64,000 nucleotides of DNA, from positions 1 through 64,000 of the forward strand of contig CAVHYP010000003.1 in the NCBI GenBank assembly GCA_963640465.1, in the 5' to 3' direction. Shown in pieces: positions 43,706 through 51,555 of this stretch. Origin of the DNA: Colivivens sp963640465 (GTDB lineage: Bacteria; Bacteroidota; Bacteroidia; Bacteroidales; Bacteroidaceae). Every line of letters starts with the position of its first letter. Position 1 is the first letter of the stretch. A program made the position numbers and the translations under genes. The notes under the pieces were generated by a model, which saw only the letters and a program-made list of their open reading frames with translations, did not search any database and was not told the origin of the DNA.

Positions 43706-44743
43706 ATGGGATTCTTTTCAGGTTTTTTCTCTTTTACACAGGACATAGCAATGGACCTTGGTACGGCGAACACAATTATTATCAGCAATGGTAAGATTGT
43801 GGTTGACGAACCATCTGTCGTTGCGCTCGACCGCAAGACCAACAAGATGATAGAGGTCGGGAAAAAAGCTAAGATGATGCATGAGAAGACTCATCCAGAC
43901 ATCCGTACGTGTCGTCCGCTGAAGGATGGAGTCATTGCAGACTTCAATGCTTGTGAGCAGATGATGCGCGGTTTGATTAAGAAGATAAATAACGCCCACA
44001 GCTTCCTTACTCCATCACTCAGAATGGTTATCGGAGTTCCTTCTGGCTCAACTGAAGTGGAACTGCGTGCGGTGCGTGACAGTGCCGAGCATTCTGGTGG
44101 CAGGGATGTATATCTGCTGTTCGAACCTATGGCTGCGGCTATCGGTATCGGTTTGGATGTGACTGCACCTGAAGGACACATGGTAGTTGATATAGGTGGT
44201 GGTTCTACTGAAATCGCTGTCATCTCGTTGTGTGGTATCGTGTCAAATAGCTCTATTCGAGTTGCTGGCGATGAATTGACTGCCGACATCCAGGAGTATA
44301 TGAGTCGACAGCACAATGTCAAGGTGTCTGAACGAATGGCAGAACGTATCAAGATAAATGTAGGGTCTGCGCTTACCGACTTGGTGGACAATGCTCCGGA
44401 GGAATATGTGGTTCATGGTCCTAACCGTATCACTGCATTGCCTATGGAGATATCCGTATGTTATCAGGAGATAGCTCATTGCATCGACAAGTCGGTTGCA
44501 AAGATTGAAACAGCCATACTCAATGCACTTGAGAAAACTCCGCCAGAGATTTATGCCGATATCGTCAAGAACGGTATCTATCTTACCGGTGGCGGTGCGT
44601 TGCTCCGAGGATTGGACAAGCGTTTGACTGACAAGATTCATATTCCATTCCATATAGCTGAAGATCCTCTTCATAGTGTGGCAAAAGGAACTGGCATCGC
44701 ATTGAAGAATATTCATGTGTATAGTGCAGTCTTGATGCGTTGA
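43706..44743 (+). CDS. mreB: Rod shape-determining actin homologue MreB
   Basis: Actin-like ATPase that guides lateral wall synthesis. The frame can be read from a TTG at 43700, but ATG 43706 gives the usual MGFF start (345 residues). Phosphate-1 motif DLGTANTII, phosphate-2 VVDIGGGSTEIAVIS and adenosine motif GIYLTGGGALLRG are in order. It lies directly after the purH domain gene and 124 nt before mreC. Confidence 0.96.
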   Translation: MGFFSGFFSFTQDIAMDLGTANTIIISNGKIVVDEPSVVALDRKTNKMIEVGKKAKMMHEKTHPDIRTCRPLKDGVIADFNACEQMMRGLIKKINNAHSFLTPSLRMVIGVPSGSTEVELRAVRDSAEHSGGRDVYLLFEPMAAAIGIGLDVTAPEGHMVVDIGGGSTEIAVISLCGIVSNSSIRVAGDELTADIQEYMSRQHNVKVSERMAERIKINVGSALTDLVDNAPEEYVVHGPNRITALPMEISVCYQEIAHCIDKSVAKIETAILNALEKTPPEIYADIVKNGIYLTGGGALLRGLDKRLTDKIHIPFHIAEDPLHSVAKGTGIALKNIHVYSAVLMR

Positions 44744-44867
44744 ACTGATATGGCTGATTATTGAATGTGGAAATGGAGAACCTTTGATTCTTCATTTCTA
44801 TTTTGTGTTATAGCGAGCATTTTTGTGCGTGTTGTAGTGAGTAACGGACTTTTCATCGTGATATGAT

Positions 44868-45716
44868 ATGCGGAATCTGATTGATTTTATCATCAAGTAT
44901 AAGTATTGGTTTGCCTTCTTCCTCATGGAGGCATTCTGCTTGGCTATGCTTTTCCGTTTCAATTCTTATCAGGGAAGCGTGTTCTTTACGACTGCCAATT
45001 CAATGGTAGGCGGCGTTTATTCTACAGTTGACGGAATCACTTCCTATGTCAAATTGGGAGCGGTCAATGAACAGCTTGAGGCTGACAATGAGGCCTTGCG
45101 TGAAGAGCTTCAGACAATGAAGCATGAACTGCTTGCAAAGCGGATAGACACACTCAAATTCGCTGGTTTCAAGAGTTATCGCTATCATCGGGTTGGTGCA
45201 TTGGTTGTCAATGCCACGACAAACCGCAGCAACAATTTGCTGACAATAGACAAAGGCTCGAGTGATGGTATAAAGCCGGAGATGGGTGTAATATGTTCCA
45301 GTGGCGTTGTAGGAATCGTTTACTTGACATCGAGCCATTACTCTGTTGTCATGCCTCTCATAAATGTGAAGTCAAGGGTCAGCTGCCAACTGAAGAAGCA
45401 TAAGTCCTTTGGTACCATGGAGTGGAAGTCCGGTAATTCGGAATATGCTTACATGACGGGCGTGCCTCTTCATGTGAAGGCATCGATGAATGAGGTGGTT
45501 GAAACGAGCGGCTTTTCAGATATATTCCCTTCTGGCATCCCGGTAGGTAAGGTTGAGGGAGTGGAAACCGTAGATGATGGTTTGTCGCATTCCATAAAGG
45601 TGCGTTTGTCAGTTGACTATACGTCAGTCAGGAACGTGAGTGTGATAACCAACTATGACCATGCCGAGAAGAAAAAGCTCGAGTATGAAGCGGATTCTTT
45701 GATGAACTTGGATTGA
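44868..45716 (+). CDS. mreC: Rod shape-determining protein MreC
   Basis: Bitopic periplasmic scaffold of the elongasome, 282 residues. One membrane segment (about 12-30, WFAFFLMEAFCLAMLF), a coiled coil (about 60-100, NEQLEADNEALREELQTMKHEL) and two beta-barrel subdomains (for example DKGSSDGIKPEMGVICSSGVVG) are visible. It activates PBP2/RodA through its periplasmic part. mreD follows after 31 nt. Confidence 0.95.
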   Translation: MRNLIDFIIKYKYWFAFFLMEAFCLAMLFRFNSYQGSVFFTTANSMVGGVYSTVDGITSYVKLGAVNEQLEADNEALREELQTMKHELLAKRIDTLKFAGFKSYRYHRVGALVVNATTNRSNNLLTIDKGSSDGIKPEMGVICSSGVVGIVYLTSSHYSVVMPLINVKSRVSCQLKKHKSFGTMEWKSGNSEYAYMTGVPLHVKASMNEVVETSGFSDIFPSGIPVGKVEGVETVDDGLSHSIKVRLSVDYTSVRNVSVITNYDHAEKKKLEYEADSLMNLD

Positions 45717-45747
45717 GAAAATATAAAAACTGAATATAGTAGTAGTT

Positions 45748-46272
45748 ATGGGGCATAAGACGTTGGTGCGTTTGGGACGTATGGTTCTGTTACTGATAGT
45801 GCAGGTGATGGTACTGAACAATTTCCATTTGTTTGGTTATGCCACGCCATTTGTTTTAGGTTACATGATTATCTGCTTTGAGACCGGTGAGTCCAGAATG
45901 TCGTTGTTGTGGTGGGGATTTGTCATGGGACTCATTTATGACATGTTCTCCAATACGATGGGTATGGGAGCAGCAAGCTGCACGCTTCTTGCAATGATGA
46001 AACCATATATTCTGAAACTGTATATGCCGCGTGATGTAGTGGAATCTTTCAAGCCAACGATACAGAGCATGACCTTGTCTCGCTATATCTGGTATAGCTT
46101 TACGTGTATGGCATTGCTGCATTTCGCATTCTATTTCCTCGAGGCTTTTTCCTTGAGCGATTTGTTGCTTACTGTAGGTGCAATGGTTGGCGGAACTGTT
46201 CTTGCAACGATTATAGCTGTTTGTATAGAATTCATCGTCCACAACAGAATGATAGATAGAGAGGTCGTGTAA
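45748..46272 (+). CDS. mreD: Rod shape-determining protein MreD
   Basis: A 174-residue membrane protein with about five hydrophobic segments, the usual size for MreD. Primary sequence is poorly conserved in this family; the call rests on size, topology and its place between mreC and mrdA. Its stop overlaps the mrdA start by one base (TAATG), suggesting coupling. Confidence 0.9.
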   Translation: MGHKTLVRLGRMVLLLIVQVMVLNNFHLFGYATPFVLGYMIICFETGESRMSLLWWGFVMGLIYDMFSNTMGMGAASCTLLAMMKPYILKLYMPRDVVESFKPTIQSMTLSRYIWYSFTCMALLHFAFYFLEAFSLSDLLLTVGAMVGGTVLATIIAVCIEFIVHNRMIDREVV

Positions 46273-48101
46273 TGAAAGACTTTGAGCTGCAGAGGAGACA
46301 ATATGTGATAGGAGGGCTGGCAATTGTAATTGTTCTTGCCTATATCTGCCGTCTTGCCTATTTGCAACTCTTTCCTAACGACTTCGAACAGACTGCATGG
46401 AACAATGCATTATACAATAAGGTGATATTCCCTTCCAGAGGCGCCATCTACGACAGGAATGGAAAACTGATTGTCTACAACGAGCCGGCTTATGACGTGA
46501 TGGTGATAACCCGTGAAATGAGCAATCTTGATACCTTGGATTTTTGCAAGACGTTACATATCACCAAATCCCAGTTCGAAGACCGGATGGCATGGATAAA
46601 GGACCGTAGTAAGAATCCCGGTTATTCATCATATTCCCAGCAACTGTTTATGGCTCAGATACTGCCGGCTGATTTCTTGGTGTTCCAGGAAAAGATGTTC
46701 CGCTTCAAGGGTTTTTATGTGAGGGAACGCAATTCCCGTCAATACAGATATCCTTATGCAGCACATGTGCTTGGCTATGTAGCCGAAGTCTCTGGAATGG
46801 ATATCGAGAAGGACGGCTATTACAATGCAGGCGATTTCATCGGCAAGCAAGGTGTGGAGCGCTCTTACGAAAGCGTGCTTCGTGGACAAAAAGGAATTGA
46901 AGTCCTATTGCGGGATTCGCGTGGCAAGATACAGGGACGGTTTAAGAACGGGGAGGAAGACACACAACCTCAACCGGGCAAGGACATTATGCTTAGCCTT
47001 GACATTGAGTTGCAGGCTTTGGGCGAAAGGCTGATGCAAGGCAAGAAGGGAAGTATTGTCGCTATTGAACCTTCAACTGGCGAGATTCTGTGTATGATAT
47101 CGGCTCCGTCATATAGCCCGAGGGATATGGCTGGTAAGGTGAGGGGCGAGAACATCATGCGGATGTTGGATAATCCTGACCGCCCGATGCTCAATCGTGC
47201 AATTTCCGGAACATATCCGCCTGGCTCTACGTTCAAGCCTGCTCAGGCTTTAACATTCATGCAGGAGGGCATCGTCTCGGCTGATGGCACATATTATCCG
47301 TGTAATGGCGGTTTCAGGTACAAACGGTTGAAAGTGGGATGTCATGACCACGAGTCGCCTATCAGCCTTAAACCGGCAATCGCAACCTCTTGTAACGGCT
47401 ATTTCTGTTGGGGGCTGTATCACATGTTCGGCAACAGGGGTAAATACTCGTCGGTGCAGAAGGCAATGACTACATGGAAAGACTACATGGTGTCAATGGG
47501 CTTTGGTTATAAACTGGGTATTGATATGCCTGGCGAGAGCCGTGGAATGATTCCGAATGCAGATTACTACGACAAACATCTCAAACATTGGAATGCCCTT
47601 ACGGTCATAAGCATTTCCATTGGTCAGGGTGAGGTGACCCTTACTCCGCTCCAGATTGCCAACCAAGGTGCTACTATTGCTAATCGCGGACACTATGTGA
47701 CGCCTCATATCGTGAAGCGTATACAGGGTAGTTCTATTGCCGATAGTCTGAAGCAGGTTCACTACACGAAAGTGCAGCCGAGGTATTATGAACAAGTCGT
47801 AAGCGGAATGCGGCGTGCTGTCGTTTCCGGTACTTGCAAGGGCGCGCAGAATCCTTGGTATGAAGTGTGTGGCAAGACTGGTACTGCCCAGAACCGTGGT
47901 CATGACCATTCCGCATTCATGGGTTTTGCACCGCGTACAAATCCTCGTATTGCCATCGCTGTGTATGTGGAGAACGGTGGATTCGGTGCTGCTTATGGAG
48001 TCCCTATTGGGGCGTTGATGATGGAACAATATATAAGGGGAGAACTTTCTCCGAACAGTAAGGTGAGGGCACTCGCCATTCAGGAACGTACAGTGAACTA
48101 A
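46272..48101 (+). CDS. mrdA: Penicillin-binding protein 2 (elongasome transpeptidase)
   Basis: Class B PBP of 609 residues. Membrane anchor at about 14-32 (VIGGLAIVIVLAYICRLAYL), dimerisation domain, then the transpeptidase domain: catalytic Ser in PGSTFKPAQ (near 318), SCN motif in ATSCNGYF, and KTGTAQ near 534. It crosslinks lateral-wall peptidoglycan made by RodA, encoded next. The pair mirrors FtsI/FtsW of the dcw cluster, but this protein has no PASTA domain. Confidence 0.96.
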   Translation: MKDFELQRRQYVIGGLAIVIVLAYICRLAYLQLFPNDFEQTAWNNALYNKVIFPSRGAIYDRNGKLIVYNEPAYDVMVITREMSNLDTLDFCKTLHITKSQFEDRMAWIKDRSKNPGYSSYSQQLFMAQILPADFLVFQEKMFRFKGFYVRERNSRQYRYPYAAHVLGYVAEVSGMDIEKDGYYNAGDFIGKQGVERSYESVLRGQKGIEVLLRDSRGKIQGRFKNGEEDTQPQPGKDIMLSLDIELQALGERLMQGKKGSIVAIEPSTGEILCMISAPSYSPRDMAGKVRGENIMRMLDNPDRPMLNRAISGTYPPGSTFKPAQALTFMQEGIVSADGTYYPCNGGFRYKRLKVGCHDHESPISLKPAIATSCNGYFCWGLYHMFGNRGKYSSVQKAMTTWKDYMVSMGFGYKLGIDMPGESRGMIPNADYYDKHLKHWNALTVISISIGQGEVTLTPLQIANQGATIANRGHYVTPHIVKRIQGSSIADSLKQVHYTKVQPRYYEQVVSGMRRAVVSGTCKGAQNPWYEVCGKTGTAQNRGHDHSAFMGFAPRTNPRIAIAVYVENGGFGAAYGVPIGALMMEQYIRGELSPNSKVRALAIQERTVN

Positions 48102-48114
48102 AAGACAATGGACT

Positions 48115-49581
48115 ATGCTACGTGATGATAACAATAAGGGAATATTTCTCTCGCTTGATTGGATGACCATCGGTCTTTATCTGGTTCTCGTTGTATGGGG
48201 CTGGTTGTCTGTGTGTGGAGCGTGTTATGACTACAACAATCCCGACCTTTTCAGTTTCAGTCTGAAGTCGGGCAAGCAATTCGTGTGGATTCTGACTTCT
48301 GTCTTGCTGGCTGGAACCTTACTGTTGATAGAGAAGCGCTTTTACTATAAGGCATCAGTGTTCATCTATGTGATGATGATTCTGATACTTGTGCTGACGA
48401 TATTCATTGCTCCTGATTCCAGAGGGTCGAGGTCATGGATTCCGATAGGACCGGTGAAACTTCAGCCTGCGGAATTTGCCAAGTTTGCTGTTGCGTTGGC
48501 TCTTGGTAGATACATGGACCGTTATGGATTCAACATTTCGAATACGCGGGAATTGATCAAGGTCGTTGCTCTGTTCTTCCTTCCGATGGTTCTTATCATT
48601 GCCCAGAAGGAAACGGGAACGGCATTGGTTTATTTGGCATTCTTCCTCGTGCTCTATCGTGAGGGCATGACCGGTTCCGTCCTGTTTGCTGCATTTGCAT
48701 TCGTAGTGTTCTTTGTTGTTGGAATCAAGTACGGCGACGATGTCTTTTCAAGCATGCCGGTGTCTGTGGGTGAGTTCTGGGTGTTGCTTCTTGTACAGGC
48801 GTCGACCATATTCCTTGTTTGGAGGTATGGTAACGAGCGTGGGGCAGTAAAGAACCTCGTCTGTTTTGGCGGTGGCATGGTACTGCTGGCTTGTCTGTTC
48901 TCGGCTTATGTGATTCCGTTCAATGTCTGCATTGTCCAGATAATAGCGAATGTCGGCAGTATCATCTATATTTTTGTGCTTTATGCTTATTCGCGGTTAT
49001 ACAAGTATCTGCTTGTGGCTTTGTTTGCGATTTCTTCCACTGGTGTGTATTATGCGTGCGACTATGTCTTCGACAATGTCCTTCGTGAACATCAGCGTGT
49101 GCGTATCGAGGTGCTGTTGGGGAAGCGTAACGACACCATGGGAGCGGGCTACAATGTGAACCAGGCAAAGATTGCCATCGGGTCTGGCGGTTTCTTCGGA
49201 AAGGGCTTTCTGAAAGGCACACAGACCAAACTGAAGTATGTGCCGGAGCAGGATACGGACTTCATCTTCTGTACGGTAGGTGAAGAAGAAGGCTTTTTAG
49301 GCTCTGCAGGTGTGCTCCTGTTCTATTTGATATTTATATTGCGGCTTATTGTACTGGCAGAACGACAACCGGATTTGTGGGGGCGTGTGTATGGCTACAG
49401 CGTGGTGAGCATCTTCCTTTTCCACTTGTTTGTCAATGTTGGCATGGTTCTCGGTCTTACTCCGGTCATTGGTATTCCTCTGCCTTTGTTTAGCTATGGA
49501 GGTTCCTCGCTATGGGGCTTCACATTGCTGCTGTTTATTTTCCTGAGGATGGATGCCGAGCGCAATTACAATAGTAGGTAA
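48115..49581 (+). CDS. rodA: RodA, SEDS-family elongasome glycosyltransferase
   Basis: A 488-residue SEDS protein that polymerises lipid II for rod-shaped growth. About ten membrane segments; family motifs RGSRSWIPIGPVKLQPAEFAKF (near 101-122), KETGTALVYL and PLPLFSYGGSS (near 458-468) are present. It starts 13 nt after mrdA, completing mreBCD-mrdA-rodA. It is longer than the ~370-residue E. coli protein because of extra membrane segments in the centre (about 225-330), as commonly seen in Bacteroidetes RodA. Confidence 0.95.
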   Translation: MLRDDNNKGIFLSLDWMTIGLYLVLVVWGWLSVCGACYDYNNPDLFSFSLKSGKQFVWILTSVLLAGTLLLIEKRFYYKASVFIYVMMILILVLTIFIAPDSRGSRSWIPIGPVKLQPAEFAKFAVALALGRYMDRYGFNISNTRELIKVVALFFLPMVLIIAQKETGTALVYLAFFLVLYREGMTGSVLFAAFAFVVFFVVGIKYGDDVFSSMPVSVGEFWVLLLVQASTIFLVWRYGNERGAVKNLVCFGGGMVLLACLFSAYVIPFNVCIVQIIANVGSIIYIFVLYAYSRLYKYLLVALFAISSTGVYYACDYVFDNVLREHQRVRIEVLLGKRNDTMGAGYNVNQAKIAIGSGGFFGKGFLKGTQTKLKYVPEQDTDFIFCTVGEEEGFLGSAGVLLFYLIFILRLIVLAERQPDLWGRVYGYSVVSIFLFHLFVNVGMVLGLTPVIGIPLPLFSYGGSSLWGFTLLLFIFLRMDAERNYNSR

Positions 49582-49796
49582 GACTTGCTGCCCATTGTGC
49601 GAAACCTGTTTGACGGGAAATTTTGTACAAAGTAAAAGTATTTCGAGCTTCGATTAGAAAACATCAGTTTCTTATGGTGTCGGCGATTGAACTTAAGTCT
49701 GTTCCGTTTTGCAAATCCTCTCCACGGATGGGGTGGAATAGTCATTTGTGAGGGAATTTGGACGAGACTTGTTTCCGGTCTTATATCAGCCAATTT

Positions 49797-49841
49797 TTTC
49801 TCTGACTGGATAAAACTTTTTCTCTGACTAGGAAAATAAAA
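49797..49841. repeat. Two TCTCTGACTAGGAAAA units
   Basis: Units at 49799 and 49820, about 22 bp apart: TCTCTGACTGGATAAAAC and TCTCTGACTAGGAAAATAAA. The same family is at 27178-27262 and 63966-63990. Confidence 0.75.
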
Positions 49842-50100
49842 CGGGGTGTTTTGACAGGTGTTTTGGGTTTGGTGTTTTTGTACCTTGATTTAGCCGCCCT
49901 AATTGCCGGAATCTGCTCTCTCCGATAGGACCGACGAAGGTGATCGTACGACTTCTGGCAAAGAGGTTCGGGCCGATTTTTATCATTTCTAAATTATAAA
50001 TGAAGAAAAACGGAATGATGGCGTTACTCATCTAAGTCTAAGGAAATTTCTTGTGGAAGGATTTGGTAATGATTGAGCCTTTTCTGTCAATGAATATGGG

Positions 50101-50143
50101 GCAAAGTTGCTCTCATTATCTTCTTTAGCGAGGGTAACTTTGC
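50101..50143. other. Hairpin in the noncoding stretch after rodA
   Basis: GCAAAGTT (50101-50108) pairs with AACTTTGC (50136-50143); inner CTC/GAG pairs extend it with a bulge. It could be a terminator (followed by CTATATTTAAC, a poor T run) or part of an RNA. Confidence 0.45.
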
Positions 50144-51142
50144 TCTATATTTAACACTCTCTGATTTTCTCCGTTTCTAGTCTTGCGTATCCCCTTATTC
50201 AACCACAGTTTCGTCTCGTTTATGTCGGTTTTCCCATTGTTTACCCCTAAATTTACGCAGATTTCAGTCTAAAATCACAGAAAACTCGTGAGAACCATGA
50301 GTGTTAAAATGGCGAGAACTGGCATTACGACTCATGAAATTCGTGCTTAAATCCGCGAAAATAGGGCGTTTCTTGTGGGTAAACTGTCGGAAAATCGCTG
50401 TTTGCTTTACTTGGCTGTAATGGTATTTTATTCTATTAACATATGTATATTATTGTAACTCAGTGTATTGGAAGTTTTATTAAGCTCTATTGTGCTTTAG
50501 TTTTAGTTGTGACAGTTGTTTTTCTGAGACCCATGTATTTGCGCTTTGTCCTTTTTTGGTTATATAACTATTTGATTAATAATTGTATATCTTATATATG
50601 TAGGGAAATGGTAAAAGTATGGCTGCCTTATTTTTTTACTGTTATACTGTCACAACTGTAACGCTGGAGAAATTTCGAGACTTTATGGGCGGAAATAAGT
50701 GAAAGTTTTAGATTGACGCTAAGAGATATTGAACAATTTGTAAAATCATTGCAAGGATTCAATCTGAATATAGCGGTTTTGGACGCTTGCAAACCGTTCG
50801 TGAGGCTTTTTATTAAGCTTTTCGCTACCCATTCAGGGAACATTCGGGGGCTCTTTAATACCCTATTGACTCTTGTCTGGATATTGCTCCGTTTTCGGCT
50901 TGCTTTCTGCCTCGCTATTCAATTATCTTTTGCTTTGCTTCCCCTTCGTTTTTTTCTTGCTTTTCTCTTACTGTAGAACAAATTTCGTGTCGTGTTTCTT
51001 TTCGGGCATTTTGTGCTGCAAATGCGTGCACGCGTGTTGCCTGCAAATGCATTATTTGAGAAGTTGTGTTCTTCCGTCTTGTCTTTTTTGGGCTTTGGGT
51101 GTTCCATCGTATGATGATTGATAAAAATAAATCAGAATTTAT

Positions 51143-51173
51143 TTTGTGTTTCGCATTGTTTGTATTAACTTTG
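51143..51173 (+). promoter_or_regulatory. Promoter of the rsfS-ftsH operon
   Basis: TTTG at 51143-51146 and TAACTTTG at 51166-51173, exactly 19 nt apart; the ATG at 51193 leaves a leader of about 12 nt. Confidence 0.85.
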
Positions 51174-51192
51174 TCGAAAAATTTTTCCAAGA

Positions 51193-51552
51193 ATGAAGAG
51201 ACTAACAAAGGAATTGAAAACTATCGTCGATGGTATCCAGGACAAGAAGGGACAGAACATACGTGTTGTCGACTTGAAAAAGATTGACGATACGATTTGT
51301 AATTACCTTGTCATCTGCGAGGGGAATACGCCGACCCAGGTGTATGCCATCGCGGAATCAGTGGGTGATAACCTCCGGGAAAAGAACGGACTGAAGCCTC
51401 TGGCTGTTGACGGACAAAACAACAGTCTGTGGATTGCCATGGACTATGCCGACATCGTGGTGCATGTGTTTGTTCCCGAATATCGCCAATTCTACGACTT
51501 GGACAATCTGTGGGAAGATGCAGATTGTACTGACATACCAAATCTCGACTGA
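51193..51552 (+). CDS. rsfS: Ribosomal silencing factor RsfS (Iojap family)
   Basis: A 119-residue protein that binds ribosomal protein uL14 and keeps the subunits apart during starvation. The family core is visible: DLKKIDDTICNYLVICEGNT, then VDGQNNSLWIAMDYADIVVHVF and the final YDLDNLWEDA. The length is normal. It starts a plus-strand operon and is separated from ftsH by only 3 nt, a common order in Bacteroidetes. Confidence 0.96.
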   Translation: MKRLTKELKTIVDGIQDKKGQNIRVVDLKKIDDTICNYLVICEGNTPTQVYAIAESVGDNLREKNGLKPLAVDGQNNSLWIAMDYADIVVHVFVPEYRQFYDLDNLWEDADCTDIPNLD

Positions 51553-51555
51553 TTT

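Larger units (their letters stand above)
49582..51142. other. 1.56-kb stretch without a convincing gene
   Basis: AT-rich DNA after rodA. It holds two TCTCTGACTAGG repeats (49797-49840), a hairpin GCAAAGTT..AACTTTGC (50101-50143), a 12-bp perfect inverted repeat AGTTGTGACAGT (50505-50516) / ACTGTCACAACT (50646-50657), and only short frames (72 codons at 50443, 87 at 50713, 82 at 50873; the minus frames are 97 codons or shorter). These are hydrophobic or of low complexity, lack ribosome binding sites and known motifs, and are not called as genes. It may contain an RNA gene or decayed DNA; I cannot name one. Confidence 0.6.

Noticed and set aside
50443..50976. 72- and 87-codon frames in the stretch after rodA
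   Set aside because: Hydrophobic low-complexity products from AT-rich DNA, no ribosome binding site, no recognisable family.
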